From: Roseobacter weihaiensis
GTDB lineage: Bacteria > Pseudomonadota > Alphaproteobacteria > Rhodobacterales > Rhodobacteraceae
DNA: 64,000 bases
Assembly (NCBI RefSeq): GCF_020622345.1
Contig: NZ_JACNMO010000001.1
Location: 62,001 to 126,000, forward strand
Reading direction: 5' to 3'
Shown: one piece after another, positions 45,286 through 55,506 of the stretch
Layout: every line of letters begins with the position of its first letter
How positions within the stretch are numbered: position 1 is the first letter of the stretch
Program-made: the position numbers and the translations under genes
The notes under the pieces: model-generated
The model's input: only the letters and a program-made list of their open reading frames with translations
Database searches by the model: none
Told to the model about the DNA's origin: nothing

Positions 45286-45992
45286 GGTTTGCGGCATTGG
45301 CCGGGCTGGGCAGCCTGATCGCACCGGCGGTTGAAGCGGCGGAATGCCGTCTTGCGCTGGTGCTTGCGATGGATGTGTCCAGCTCGGTTGATGCGCGCGA
45401 AGACGTGTTGCAGCGGGGTGGCATGGTGGCCGCCCTGACCTCTCCCGAAGTACGCGCCGCGTTTTTCGCAACCGATCAACCGGTCGCTTTGGCGGTCTAT
45501 GAGTGGTCCGGGAGGTACAATCAGGAGGTGCTGCTGAACTGGACACTGATCGACCGCCCCTCTGTCCTGCTGCATGCCGCTGAGGTGATCGCGCAGAGCA
45601 AGCGCAGTCACAATGATTTTCCGACGGCTATGGGATACGCGCTTGGCTATGGGGCCGGAATGCTGGAACGCGCTCCGGATTGTCTATACAAGACGCTCGA
45701 CATGGCCGGGGACGGACAAAACAATGAAGGGTTCAGCCCCGCTCAAGCCTATGCCGCCTTCCCGTTTGACGGCGTTACCGTCAACGGGCTGGTGGTGAAT
45801 GGTGCGGATTACGAGGCTGAAACAGGCCTCATCGCGTTCTACAAAGGGCAGGTTATCCGCGGAGCCGGCGCTTTTGTCGAGATTGCGCAGGGATTTGAAG
45901 ACTATGAGCGCGCGATGCGGCGGAAGCTGGAACGGGAATTGACGCCACCGGTGATCGGGAATGCTATTCCCGACACAGAGTCGAAGGGTTAA
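45282..45992 (+). CDS. DUF1194 exported VWA-like protein, first copy
   Basis: The 236-residue product starts at GTG 45282, overlapping gloA, and has a signal peptide cleaved near residue 20 (APAVEAAE). The mature part is a von Willebrand A-like domain: LVLAMDVSSSVDAREDVLQ gives the metal site DxSxS, and LDMAGDGQNNEG a second acidic motif. DUF1194 proteins are of unknown function, common in alphaproteobacteria. A periplasmic adhesion or assembly role is only inferred from the fold. Confidence 0.82.
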   Translation: MRFAALAGLGSLIAPAVEAAECRLALVLAMDVSSSVDAREDVLQRGGMVAALTSPEVRAAFFATDQPVALAVYEWSGRYNQEVLLNWTLIDRPSVLLHAAEVIAQSKRSHNDFPTAMGYALGYGAGMLERAPDCLYKTLDMAGDGQNNEGFSPAQAYAAFPFDGVTVNGLVVNGADYEAETGLIAFYKGQVIRGAGAFVEIAQGFEDYERAMRRKLERELTPPVIGNAIPDTESKG

Positions 45993-45993
45993 G

Positions 45994-46710
45994 GTGTCTC
46001 CCCGTGGCCTCCTCCTCGCCCTGACCGTAGGCTTGATACCCCAGCTTGCACAGGCCAACTGCCGCCAGGCTCTAGCCTTGGGGCTGGATGTATCTGGCTC
46101 AGTGGATTTGCACGAGTACCGTCTGCAATTGGACGGCCTCGTCACGGCGCTCAATAGTCCCGATGTGGTTCGCACCATCCTCGCGATGCCAAGCGCACCA
46201 ATCGACATCCTCATTTTCGAATGGAGCGGGCCAACGGATCAAGCCATTTTGGTTCCCTGGACGACTCTGTCAGACTTGAACTCGATTTCTGCGATCAGCG
46301 AAAAACTTGCCCGTACAGAACGGCGGTCCGCAACACCAGGCACCGCATTAGGTGTTGCGATGACAGTTGGAGCACAGTTTCTTGACGAACGCGCTCACTG
46401 TTGGAAACGCACCCTCGATATATCGGGGGACGGGAAATCCAATCTGGGGCCTCGGCCACGACATCTCAAAGACGCCATCGGCGCGCGGGGCATCACGGTG
46501 AATGCTCTTGTCATTGGAACCGACGCCCCGGCATCAGATGACAGACGCCAGACCGAAATCGGTGAGCTTTCCGCATACTTCCAAGCTGAAGTCATCACCG
46601 GCCCCGGGGCATTCGTGCAAACGTCCCTGGGCTTCGAAGATTATGCAGACGCGATGACACGAAAACTGAGACGAGAGTTGGAAGACTTTGTAATGGGCAG
46701 GCTTCAGTAG
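45994..46710 (+). CDS. DUF1194 exported VWA-like protein, second copy
   Basis: A 238-residue paralogue directly after the first copy. GTG at 45994 follows GAAGGG and opens a signal peptide cleaved near residue 22 (QLAQA/NCRQ); an ATG at 45961 would overlap the first gene. The metal site is LGLDVSGSVDLHEYR, matching the first copy, and LDISGDGKSNLG matches its second motif. Both end in a similar FEDYxxAMxRKLxRE segment. The 3' end overlaps the convergent MarR gene by 7 bases. Confidence 0.82.
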   Translation: MSPRGLLLALTVGLIPQLAQANCRQALALGLDVSGSVDLHEYRLQLDGLVTALNSPDVVRTILAMPSAPIDILIFEWSGPTDQAILVPWTTLSDLNSISAISEKLARTERRSATPGTALGVAMTVGAQFLDERAHCWKRTLDISGDGKSNLGPRPRHLKDAIGARGITVNALVIGTDAPASDDRRQTEIGELSAYFQAEVITGPGAFVQTSLGFEDYADAMTRKLRRELEDFVMGRLQ

Positions 46711-47216
46711 ATGTACCGGATCTGGTCTGACCAATAACGCTCCATGCGCTTGAGGGACCTTGTGATGTCGTCGATCCCTTCAGGGCCAAGCACCCCTTTA
46801 TGCTCCAGACCTTCCGCATGGCGCAGGAATAAGGTCGACACAACATCACGGATCTTACGACCCTTGTCGGTCAGCTTTACCCGAACGGAGCGGCGGTCGA
46901 TTTCACAGCGTTGGTGGTGCATATACCCCATCTCAACCAGTTTTTTGAGATTGTAGCTGACATTGCTGCCTTGGTAGTAGCCCCGGCTTTTCAATTCACC
47001 GGCAGTGACCTCGTTGTCCCCGATATTGAACAGCAAAAGCGCCTGGACGGCATTGATTTCAAGCACGCCAACCCGTTCGAATTCATCCTTGATAACGTCG
47101 AGCAGAAGCCTGTGAAGACGCTCGACCAGCGACAAGGCTTCGAGATAACCGATCATAAACCCCTGGTGCTGACCAGCGCGGGCTTCTTCGGACTTGATGG
47201 GATCCTGAATACTCAT
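46704..47216 (-). CDS. MarR-family regulator, LdtR-like
   Basis: A 170-residue winged-helix protein: EALSLVERLHRLLLDVIKDE (about residues 26-45), VQALLLFNIGDNEVTAGELKS (about 57-77), recognition helix in GSNVSYNLKKLVEMGY, wing in DRRSVRVKLTDKGR, and a C-terminal YWSDQIRYIY. This matches from memory LdtR, a MarR regulator of rhizobiales and Liberibacter linked to peptidoglycan transpeptidases and stress. The target here is unknown. It is highly conserved and likely a core regulator. Confidence 0.85.
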   Translation of the reverse strand: MSIQDPIKSEEARAGQHQGFMIGYLEALSLVERLHRLLLDVIKDEFERVGVLEINAVQALLLFNIGDNEVTAGELKSRGYYQGSNVSYNLKKLVEMGYMHHQRCEIDRRSVRVKLTDKGRKIRDVVSTLFLRHAEGLEHKGVLGPEGIDDITRSLKRMERYWSDQIRYIY

Positions 47217-47308
47217 ATACGCACTCCGACAAATCTTGTTTGGCCGGAAATTGCGTGAGAAAGCCCAATATTTCGTTAAAAACTAGAAAAACATGCGCAC
47301 ATTGTGTT

Positions 47309-47575
47309 TCAGGCGCTGGTTTTGGGTAAATCCGCGATGATGTCTTCAATCAGTTTGGCATAAGCTTCGGGGGGCGGCACCTGACCTGTAACCCACTGAT
47401 AGAGGTCGTGATCGTTCTCGCTGAGCATCTCATCGTAGAGCTTCAAGCCCGCGTCATCCATGACGTCCAAATGGGCCTCGGCAAAGCGCTGCAGGATCAG
47501 ATCCATCTCCTTGATGCCGCGCCGCATGGACCGCATCCTGAGCCGCTTTATGCGATTTTCAGGCAGCTCTGTCAT
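47309..47575 (-). CDS. sdhE: FAD assembly factor SdhE
   Basis: An 88-residue protein with the SdhE/Sdh5 signature RRGIKEMDLIL (RGxxE motif, near residues 18-28) and LYQWVTGQVPPP later. It promotes covalent flavinylation of succinate dehydrogenase subunit A. It overlaps the upstream XRE regulator by 17 bases, so the two are coupled. Confidence 0.92.
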   Translation of the reverse strand: MTELPENRIKRLRMRSMRRGIKEMDLILQRFAEAHLDVMDDAGLKLYDEMLSENDHDLYQWVTGQVPPPEAYAKLIEDIIADLPKTSA

Positions 47576-47966
47576 CTGCCTCTTCCCGCAATGCCGTGCG
47601 CAACTTCTTTTCCAGACGGCCCATCTGTTCGACCCGGGCGATCATATCCGCACGCAAGTCTCTCAGCTCATTGAGTATCTCGCTGGCGGAGGTTGGCAAC
47701 GTTGCTTCCTCCAAAGGCGCATCGAGACCCTCGCCCTGACCGTTAATAAGCCACATCATCGAGACATTCAAAAGCCCGGCCATCATGGACAGGCGGTTGG
47801 CACGTGGCTCGCTCAGATCGTCTTCCCACGACCGCAGGGTCGCGACGCGTACGCCGAGGCGACGCGCAAGCTCGGGCTGCGTCATCTCTGCCGTTTCTCG
47901 CGCCGCGGCCAGCCGATCCCCAAATGTCGCTGTCTCAGGCCCATACCAGTCTTTACTATCGTCCAT
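47559..47966 (-). CDS. XRE-family helix-turn-helix regulator
   Basis: A 135-residue protein with an HTH domain at about residues 15-70 (FGDRLAAARETAEMTQPELA, then RRLGVRVATLRSWEDDLSEP) and a coiled-coil C-terminus (ILNELRDLRADMIARVEQMG). DNA-binding by a dimer is expected. It overlaps sdhE and is divergent from the aminotransferase gene, which it might control. Confidence 0.88.
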   Translation of the reverse strand: MDDSKDWYGPETATFGDRLAAARETAEMTQPELARRLGVRVATLRSWEDDLSEPRANRLSMMAGLLNVSMMWLINGQGEGLDAPLEEATLPTSASEILNELRDLRADMIARVEQMGRLEKKLRTALREEADDRAA

Positions 47967-48030
47967 CTTGCACTCTCCTACACGCCAACGCGCTTGATCG
48001 GGGCTACGCAGCCCCCTATGAACGCCTTAG

Positions 48031-49254
<1,224 letters not shown>

Positions 49255-49276
49255 CCTGCGCGGAAGGAGCAACGAT

Positions 49277-49696
49277 ATGACCGACCTCCCCGACTATTAC
49301 TTCCGGGTGCGCGAAAACGGGGCCGCCGTGTTCCGGGTCGACACGCAAAATCGTCAGCGCCGGATCGAGATGGACCAGATCGCCGTGCTCAACGTGCGCA
49401 ATGGTGAGATCAAACCGCAGGGCGACCGCACCCTGTCGGCGGAAGATACGGACGCAATCCGCCGCTGGATGGCGGAGCGCACGGCGCTGTTGGCCGCGCG
49501 CACGCTGGATGACATCGCGCGGACGATAGATTACCTCAACCTGACAACGCAATGGGCGCAATCCAAGGCATCAGAAGCAGAGCTTGAAGCCATCACCGAC
49601 AGTCTGCTGCTGGCGATGCATGACCTGCGCCATGTGCTTGTGCGCAAAAAGGCCGACCGCCTGACCGAAGCCCGAGACGAAACGCCCGACCGCTAG
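49277..49696 (+). CDS. Conserved hypothetical protein
   Basis: A 139-residue soluble protein: YYFRVRENGAAVFRVDTQNR (residues 7-26) forms a likely beta sheet, followed by helices with RRWMAERTALLAARTLDD. No known domain was recognised, though similar proteins occur in Rhodobacteraceae. GGAAGGAG precedes the ATG. It is probably cotranscribed with the aminotransferase and overlaps the convergent ychF by 4 bases. Confidence 0.65.
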   Translation: MTDLPDYYFRVRENGAAVFRVDTQNRQRRIEMDQIAVLNVRNGEIKPQGDRTLSAEDTDAIRRWMAERTALLAARTLDDIARTIDYLNLTTQWAQSKASEAELEAITDSLLLAMHDLRHVLVRKKADRLTEARDETPDR

Positions 49697-50790
49697 GTAT
49701 TGAAGAGGAAGTGCAACACATCGCCATCCTTAACGACATATGATTTGCCTTCCGCGCGCATCTTGCCTGCGTCCTTGGCTGCATTCTCCCCGCCCAGCGA
49801 AACAAAATCCTCGTAGGCAATCGTCTCGGCGCGGATAAACCCCTTTTCGAAATCGCCATGGATCACGCCCGCCGCTTTGGGTGCCGTGGTGCCCTGGCGG
49901 ATGGTCCAGGCGCGTGCTTCTTTGGGACCAACCGTAAAATAGGTCTCAAGATGCAGCAATTCGTAGCCCGCGCGGATCAGCCGGTCGAGCCCAGCCTCGG
50001 ACAGCCCCATTTCTTCCAGGAACATCTCCGCCTCATCCGGTTCAAGCTGGCTGATCTCCTCCTCGATCTGGGCCGAGATAATGACATGCGCGTTGCCTTG
50101 CTTGGCCGCCATTTCCGCCACTTTCGCCGCATGCGCGTTCCCCACAGCGGCCTCCGCTTCACCGACGTTGCAGACATAGAGCACGGGCTTGGTCGTCAGC
50201 AGTTGCAGCATCTTCCAGGCCTTGGCGTCTTCCTCATCCACCGCGACCACGCGGGCCGGTTGCCCCGCCTCCAGCGCCTCAAGGGCCGCGCGCATCAGCC
50301 GTTCCTGTTGCACGGCCTCCTTGTCGCCGCCCCGCACCTTGCGCAGGATGTTTTGCAGCCGTTTTTCGATGCTTTCGATGTCGGCAAGCATGAGTTCCGT
50401 CTCAATGGTCTCGGCATCCGCCACCGGGTCCACCCGGCCTTCCACATGGGTCACGTCACCGTCTTCAAAGCAGCGCAGAACGTGGGCGATGGCGTCCACT
50501 TCGCGGATGTTGGCCAGAAACTGGTTGCCAAGCCCCTCGCCCTTTGAGGCGCCTTTCACAAGGCCTGCGATGTCCACGAAAGTCATGCGCGTCGGGATCA
50601 CCTGTTTTGAGCTTGCAATGCCCGCCAGCGCGTCCAGCCGCGCGTCGGGTACCGCCACCTCGCCCACGTTGGGCTCAATCGTACAAAACGGAAAATTGGC
50701 GGCCTGCGCGGCAGCTGTCCGCGTCAGCGCGTTAAACAGCGTGGATTTGCCTACATTCGGCAAGCCCACAATACCCATCTTGAAACCCAT
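49693..50790 (-). CDS. ychF: Redox-regulated ATPase YchF
   Basis: The 365-residue Obg-related protein has the P-loop GLPNVGKST (residues 8-16), switch-region FVDIAGLVKGASKGEGLGN and the altered G4 motif NVGE, which favours ATP over GTP. The C-terminal TGS domain follows. YchF binds ribosomes and affects oxidative stress responses. ATG at 50790 opens the conserved region. Confidence 0.96.
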   Translation of the reverse strand: MGFKMGIVGLPNVGKSTLFNALTRTAAAQAANFPFCTIEPNVGEVAVPDARLDALAGIASSKQVIPTRMTFVDIAGLVKGASKGEGLGNQFLANIREVDAIAHVLRCFEDGDVTHVEGRVDPVADAETIETELMLADIESIEKRLQNILRKVRGGDKEAVQQERLMRAALEALEAGQPARVVAVDEEDAKAWKMLQLLTTKPVLYVCNVGEAEAAVGNAHAAKVAEMAAKQGNAHVIISAQIEEEISQLEPDEAEMFLEEMGLSEAGLDRLIRAGYELLHLETYFTVGPKEARAWTIRQGTTAPKAAGVIHGDFEKGFIRAETIAYEDFVSLGGENAAKDAGKMRAEGKSYVVKDGDVLHFLFNT

Positions 50791-50860
50791 GTCCGCGTCC
50801 CTCTTCAGCTGGCGCATCTCCTAGGGCGAATGGCGCGGCAACACAAGGGCTGTGGCAGGG

Positions 50861-51052
50861 CTAGCGGCTGCGCGCATCCTCACGGGCATGAAAGATCAGT
50901 GCCCAGGCCAGCAGGATGAACATCGGGTGTGTGAGTCCCCCCGAAAAGAACAATGCCGGAATCCAGATCAGAAACACGACAATCGACAGGATCGGGCGCC
51001 CGGCCAGCAGGATCGACAACGGTGGCAACAGTATCGCAAGAATATAGTTCAT
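50861..51052 (-). CDS. Small two-helix membrane protein, Pmp3/YqaE-like
   Basis: A 63-residue hydrophobic protein, MNYILAILLPPLSILLAG at the start, with two membrane segments (about 3-19 and 22-40) and a short basic tail (HAREDARSR). The LLPPL motif in the first helix is typical of Pmp3/YqaE proteins, which affect membrane potential and stress tolerance, though the second half is divergent. No other frame here is better supported. Confidence 0.6.
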   Translation of the reverse strand: MNYILAILLPPLSILLAGRPILSIVVFLIWIPALFFSGGLTHPMFILLAWALIFHAREDARSR

Positions 51053-51193
51053 GACGCTGAAATGGGCATGAGGGCTCCTGATTTTTAGGGGCAAAATCAG
51101 GAAAAATCGCCCACCCCGACGACTTGCAGCATTGCTGCATTGATTTCCAGCACGGATTTGGGCATTGGAGGCCGGAACGCAAAAGGACGCTCT

Positions 51194-51985
51194 ATGACCC
51201 GCATTGATGATAAATTTGCTGATCTGGCCCGACAGGGCAGGAAAGCCTTTGTCTCTTACATCATGGCGGGTGATCCTGATTTCGAAACCTCGCTGGCGGT
51301 GGTCAAAGGGCTGCCCGCCGCAGGTGTCGATATCATCGAACTGGGCCTGCCCTTCACCGACCCGATGGCGGATGGCCCCACCATTCAGCTTGCCGGTCAG
51401 CGCGCCCTCGAAGGAGGCATGACCCTGCAAAAGACGCTCGATCTGGCGCGGGCCTTCCGGGAGGGGGATCAAACCACCCCCATCGTGCTGATGGGCTACT
51501 ACAACCCGATCTACAGCCGTGGGGTCGACTCCTTTCTGGTGGCGGCAAAAGACGCCGGAATCGACGGGCTGATCGTCGTCGATCTGCCCCCTGAAGAAGA
51601 CGCAGAGCTCTGTCTGCCTGCGCAGGCTGCAGGGTTGAACTTTATCCGCCTCGCCACGCCAACGACCGATGACAAGCGCCTGCCGCAGGTTGTGCAAAAC
51701 ACCTCCGGCTTTGTCTATTACGTCTCGATCACCGGCATCACCGGGGCCGCCGAAGCTGAAGCGGGTGACGTCCGCCCCGAAGTCGCGCGGATCAAGGCGG
51801 CCAGCGGCCTGCCGGTCATCGTGGGCTTTGGCGTCAACACACCGGAGAAGTCCCGCGCCATTGCCGCAGTGGCAGACGGCGTCGTGGTGGGCTCCGCCAT
51901 CGTGAGCAAGATTGCGGCGGGCGACAGCGTTGGGGATGTTCTGGCCTTTGTGAAATCACTCTCTGACGGCGCCCATTCAGCCTGA
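51194..51985 (+). CDS. trpA: Tryptophan synthase alpha chain
   Basis: The 263-residue TIM barrel splits indole-3-glycerol phosphate to indole. The catalytic residues are visible in [15 protein letters not shown] (Glu and Asp, about residues 49-63); [13 protein letters not shown] and VGFGVNTPE mark the phosphate-binding loops. AAAGGA precedes ATG 51194. It is 9 kb from trpB and trpF, which lie on the other strand. The stop region overlaps a convergent MarR gene. Confidence 0.96.
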   Translation: MTRIDDKFADLARQGRKAFVSYIMAGDPDFETSLAVVKGLPAAGVDIIELGLPFTDPMADGPTIQLAGQRALEGGMTLQKTLDLARAFREGDQTTPIVLMGYYNPIYSRGVDSFLVAAKDAGIDGLIVVDLPPEEDAELCLPAQAAGLNFIRLATPTTDDKRLPQVVQNTSGFVYYVSITGITGAAEAEAGDVRPEVARIKAASGLPVIVGFGVNTPEKSRAIAAVADGVVVGSAIVSKIAAGDSVGDVLAFVKSLSDGAHSA

Positions 51986-52456
51986 CCGCCGGTCTGATCG
52001 CGGCGGGCTGCCGTTCCGGTCCTCGTCTAGAAAGATCCGCAGCTCCGTCAGAACCGGCAGGATCGCCGAGACCTTTCGCATGTCGAACCCCGCTGCAAAA
52101 TGCTCGAAATCGGGGCCAAGGGCCGTGATGACCTCACTGCGCAGGGACCGCCCCGCATCGGTGAGATAGACCAGCTTGGAGCGCCCGTCGTCGGGGTTGG
52201 GCCGCATCTCCACAAGCTTGTGCCGCTCCAGCCCCTTCAGGGTGTGCGTCATGGTTGTCTTGGGCACCTGAAACGACCGCGCCAAATCGATCGGCGCGCG
52301 CCCGTCCCCCAGCCGGATCATGTGGTTGAGCACCGTAAAATGCGGGGCGATCAACCCCTCGGGCAGCCGCGCCTCCAGCAAGACGCGACTGAGTTGCTCA
52401 ATGATGCTGATCTCCTTGAACAATTCAAAAAGATCGGCGTGTGTTTGGTCAGGCAT
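51977..52456 (-). CDS. MarR-family transcriptional regulator
   Basis: A 159-residue winged-helix regulator: [18 protein letters not shown], recognition helix in [20 protein letters not shown] and the wing [16 protein letters not shown]. It overlaps the 3' end of the nitroreductase gene by 8 bases, so they form an operon. The 42-bp palindrome upstream of that operon is the probable operator. The ligand is unknown; the linked oxidoreductases suggest a response to electrophiles or redox compounds. Confidence 0.88.
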   Translation of the reverse strand: MPDQTHADLFELFKEISIIEQLSRVLLEARLPEGLIAPHFTVLNHMIRLGDGRAPIDLARSFQVPKTTMTHTLKGLERHKLVEMRPNPDDGRSKLVYLTDAGRSLRSEVITALGPDFEHFAAGFDMRKVSAILPVLTELRIFLDEDRNGSPPRSDRRSG

Positions 52457-53555
52457 CCAGTCGTTTCGCCTCCAGCGGCCAGCGCGGCGTTGGTGCCACA
52501 TCCGGACCGTAGCCCAAGCGGCCCAGCATTTGAACCGTTTGCCCGCGCTGTGCCAGAAGACGATGTGCCGACTGTTTGTGCCGCTCCATTTCGGGAAACT
52601 CTTGCAGACATTGGCTGACCGGGTGCAGCGCCAGCCCCATTGCCGTCGTCTTGAGGTTCAGGCGCAACCAGCGCCGGCCAGCCTCGATCTGATCGGCACG
52701 GGTGTTCGTCTGCGTCACGATGGCCGCGTAGGCGGGCGTGGCGGCCAGCATTTCGTTGTAGATCGCGACGCCCTGTTTGAACCCCTCGCTGTCAGGCTCC
52801 AACTGGCCTTCGCGGGTGAGAACCCCCGCCAGCATCAAGGCCTCAAGGACCGGCCCGCCCAGATCGATCCCGTCGGGGGAGGCGTTGATCTCGGCCTTGC
52901 CAAAGCGCATCAGATCAACCGATTCCCGCAAGGTACGCGGTGTGTGGGCCTCAACCTGCCAGGCCTCCCATGTCAGTGTTTTCAGGGCTCCCACCGTTCC
53001 GCCATCAGTGTAGATATCCGCATAGAGCTCCAGTTCATTCGCCTGTGCCGGGGTCAGTGGCTGATCGGCAAAAGGCGCCTTGCACGAGCGCCGGTCCAGG
53101 ATGTGCGCGGAGAGCGGATCAGCGCTGCCGCCCTGCGCAAACCGCGCCCGCGCCACAGGGCCGTCTGGCTCCTCGGGATAGAGCTCCAGGGTCACTTGAT
53201 ATCCGGCGGCCCCCGCGGCGAGCACCATCTGTTCCAGAAAACAACCCAGACCAATGGTGATCTGCCGATCAAACGGGTCCGTTTCAGGCAGACGGCGCGT
53301 CTGGTCGTGAAACAACGCCACGCCATCGTCACCCTCCAGTGCCACCTGCCAAGGTTGCAGATTATGTGGATTGGGGGCCAGCAGGGCAAAGCTCAGGGCA
53401 TTGAGTCGCGGGTCCTCATATGTGCCCGCAGCGCCCCATGGCGCTTGCGCCACATAAGGTGTTCGGGTCGCCATAAACCCGGCCCCCGCTGCTGAGGCTG
53501 CCAGAACCGTACCGCCGCCGATCAAAGTCAGTGTTTTACGTCGAGAGAGAGACAT
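52449..53555 (-). CDS. Tat-exported nitroreductase-like protein
   Basis: The 368-residue protein starts with a twin-arginine signal (SLSRRKTLTLIGGGTVLAAS) and is predicted to reach the periplasm. The body shows the Acg-like nitroreductase pattern ALLAPNPHNLQPWQVAL (about 61-77) and later TAMGLALHPVSQ, both flavin-site motifs. Tat export fits a folded FMN protein. Substrate unknown. AAAGGA precedes the ATG. It is divergent from lldD and shares the palindromic control region. Confidence 0.85.
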   Translation of the reverse strand: MSLSRRKTLTLIGGGTVLAASAAGAGFMATRTPYVAQAPWGAAGTYEDPRLNALSFALLAPNPHNLQPWQVALEGDDGVALFHDQTRRLPETDPFDRQITIGLGCFLEQMVLAAGAAGYQVTLELYPEEPDGPVARARFAQGGSADPLSAHILDRRSCKAPFADQPLTPAQANELELYADIYTDGGTVGALKTLTWEAWQVEAHTPRTLRESVDLMRFGKAEINASPDGIDLGGPVLEALMLAGVLTREGQLEPDSEGFKQGVAIYNEMLAATPAYAAIVTQTNTRADQIEAGRRWLRLNLKTTAMGLALHPVSQCLQEFPEMERHKQSAHRLLAQRGQTVQMLGRLGYGPDVAPTPRWPLEAKRLDA

Positions 53556-53581
53556 GAGGTATCCTTTCATCTGGCTTTCAT

Positions 53582-53623
53582 TTGGTTCGATATTGCACTA
53601 TATATAGTACGATATCGAACCAA
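53582..53623. promoter_or_regulatory. 42-bp near-perfect palindromic operator
   Basis: The two 21-base halves (53582-53602 and 53603-53623) are reverse complements at 19 of 21 positions. Each half contains GGTTCGATAT and ACTATA. It lies between the divergent nitroreductase-MarR operon (start 53555) and lldD (start 53703). Size and symmetry suit two MarR dimers or one long MarR site. Confidence 0.75.
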
Positions 53624-53702
53624 TCAATCCCTGTCCTCACTGATAGATTGAAATTGCGTCTAGGCCTTGATACCCGAAGCGAAAGAGTAAGCGGGAGTTG
53701 CC

Positions 53703-54872
53703 ATGCCAGCCGTCACCACGATCCAGGACCTCAAGGAAATGCACAGACGCCGGGTGCCCCGGATGTTCTACGATTACGCGGAATCAGGCAGCTGGACCGA
53801 GCAGACGTTTCGCGAGAACACGACCGACTTTGAACAGATCAGGCTGCGCCAACGGGTCGCGGTCGATATGACCGGGCGCAGCACCGCCAGCCAGATGATC
53901 GGGCAGGATGTGGCCATGCCCGTGGCGCTTGCGCCGGTGGGCTCCACCGGGATGCAACACGCGGACGGCGAGATCCTGGCGGCAAAGGCAGCAGAAAAGT
54001 TCGGCGTGCCCTTTACGCTGTCCACGATGTCGATCTGTTCGATCGAGGACGTGGCCGCCCATACCACCAAGCCGTTCTGGTTCCAACTCTATGCCATGCG
54101 CGACAAGACCTTCGTCAAGAACATCATTGAGCGGGCCAAGGCCGCCAAATGCTCGGCGCTGGTGCTGACGCTTGACCTGCAAATCCTCGGGCAGCGGCAC
54201 AAGGACATCAAGAACGGGCTGACCGTGCCGATCAAACCCACCTTGCCCAACCTGATAGATCTGGCCACGAAATGGCGCTGGATTTCAGGTATGGCACAGA
54301 CCAAGCGGCGCCAGTTCGGCAATATCGTGGGGCATATCGACGGCATCAGCGATATGAGTTCTCTGTCGGTCTGGGCCTCGGAAAGCTTTGATCCGCAGCT
54401 CAACTGGGACGAGGTCAAAACCATCAAGAAGATGTGGGGCGGGCCGCTGATCCTGAAAGGCGTGCTTGATGTGGAGGACGCCAGGATGGCCGCCAGGATG
54501 GGGGCCGATGCGATCGTTGTCTCCAACCACGGCGGGCGGCAACTGGACGGTGCGCTCTCGTCGATCCGGGCATTGCCGGCTATTCTGGATGCGATCGGTG
54601 ACAAGGTCGAAGTCCATATGGACGGCGGTATCCGCTCAGGTCAGGATGTGCTCAAGGCGCTGGCCCTTGGCGCGAAGGGCACCTACATCGGGCGGGCGTT
54701 TATCCACGGGCTGGGGGCCATGGGACAACCCGGCGTGACCAAGGCGCTTGAGATCATCCACAAGGAACTCGACACGACGATGGCGCTCTGCGGGGAGACC
54801 AAGGTGGCAGATCTGGGACGGCATAACCTCTTGATCCCCGAAGATTTCGAAGGGCGTTGGCAGAAAACCTGA
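53703..54872 (+). CDS. lldD: FMN-dependent alpha-hydroxy-acid (L-lactate) dehydrogenase
   Basis: The 389-residue enzyme is a TIM barrel of the lactate/glycolate oxidase family. MFYDYAESGSWTE near residue 20 gives one active-site Tyr, PFWFQLYAMRD the second, and VSNHGGRQLDGALSS holds the catalytic His (near 277) and FMN contacts. VHMDGGIRSGQDVLKALALGA binds the phosphate. It oxidises L-lactate or a related hydroxy acid, passing electrons to the respiratory chain. The shared palindrome may place it under the MarR regulator. Confidence 0.9.
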   Translation: MPAVTTIQDLKEMHRRRVPRMFYDYAESGSWTEQTFRENTTDFEQIRLRQRVAVDMTGRSTASQMIGQDVAMPVALAPVGSTGMQHADGEILAAKAAEKFGVPFTLSTMSICSIEDVAAHTTKPFWFQLYAMRDKTFVKNIIERAKAAKCSALVLTLDLQILGQRHKDIKNGLTVPIKPTLPNLIDLATKWRWISGMAQTKRRQFGNIVGHIDGISDMSSLSVWASESFDPQLNWDEVKTIKKMWGGPLILKGVLDVEDARMAARMGADAIVVSNHGGRQLDGALSSIRALPAILDAIGDKVEVHMDGGIRSGQDVLKALALGAKGTYIGRAFIHGLGAMGQPGVTKALEIIHKELDTTMALCGETKVADLGRHNLLIPEDFEGRWQKT

Positions 54873-54891
54873 CAGGCGGTAAGCTCGCGCC

Positions 54892-55506
54892 ATGCTGATT
54901 TTCATCGACAAGCGTCTGACCTTCCTTGCAAACCCCAAGACCGGCACAACAGCAATTGAAACAGCGTTAGGCGGACGGGCCGAGATCATCTTTACCAAGG
55001 AGCGCAAACATCTCAACGCAAAGCGCTACCAAAGCAAGATCGCCCCGTTTCTTAAAAGCGCCTTCGGGGTCGAGACGGAAACCGTCGCTGTCATGCGCGA
55101 ACCGCTGGACCAGATCAGAAGCTGGTACAGATACCGCGCCCGCGACGCGGTTGCCGGTCTTGATCGCTCGACGCGGGACATCTCTTTTGACGACTATATC
55201 AAAGAGGTCGTGTCAGACACGCCGCGAGAGCACGCAAGGATCGGCACCCAGCGCGGGTTTCTGACCAACAAGGCAGGCGAATTGGCTGTCGATCATCTCT
55301 TTGCCTATACCGCGCAGGAAGCACTGCTGGCGTTCCTTTCAGATCGGCTGGACACGGACATAACGCTCAAACGCCGGAACGTGTCGCCTGCGCTCAAGGC
55401 CCCTCTCTCCCCCGACATGACAGCGCTTCTGAAGGCCGCGCGGGCCAAGGAATTCGCGCTTTATGACAGGCTGATGGCGGCAGGCGGGTATCTTAAACGT
55501 CCCTGA
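54892..55506 (+). CDS. Sulfotransferase-like P-loop protein
   Basis: A 204-residue protein with a phosphosulfate-type loop FLANPKTGTTAIETAL (about residues 11-26) and AVMREPLDQIRSWYRYR (about 66-82), the layout of short bacterial sulfotransferases. It lacks the rest of the longer domain. In some Rhodobacteraceae annotations such proteins are named gamma-glutamyl kinase, which nothing here supports. It follows lldD by 19 bases and overlaps the convergent MFS gene by 14. Confidence 0.7.
   Translation: MLIFIDKRLTFLANPKTGTTAIETALGGRAEIIFTKERKHLNAKRYQSKIAPFLKSAFGVETETVAVMREPLDQIRSWYRYRARDAVAGLDRSTRDISFDDYIKEVVSDTPREHARIGTQRGFLTNKAGELAVDHLFAYTAQEALLAFLSDRLDTDITLKRRNVSPALKAPLSPDMTALLKAARAKEFALYDRLMAAGGYLKRP

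Noticed and set aside
51125-51139. TGCAGC-ATT-GCTGCA palindrome before trpA as a PhaR site
   Set aside because: Its half-sites are in the wrong order for CTGC-N3-GCAG; it may be chance or an unrelated operator.
54892-55506. Gamma-glutamyl kinase identity for this gene
   Set aside because: The sequence shows a phosphosulfate-type P-loop and sulfotransferase pattern, not an amino acid kinase fold.
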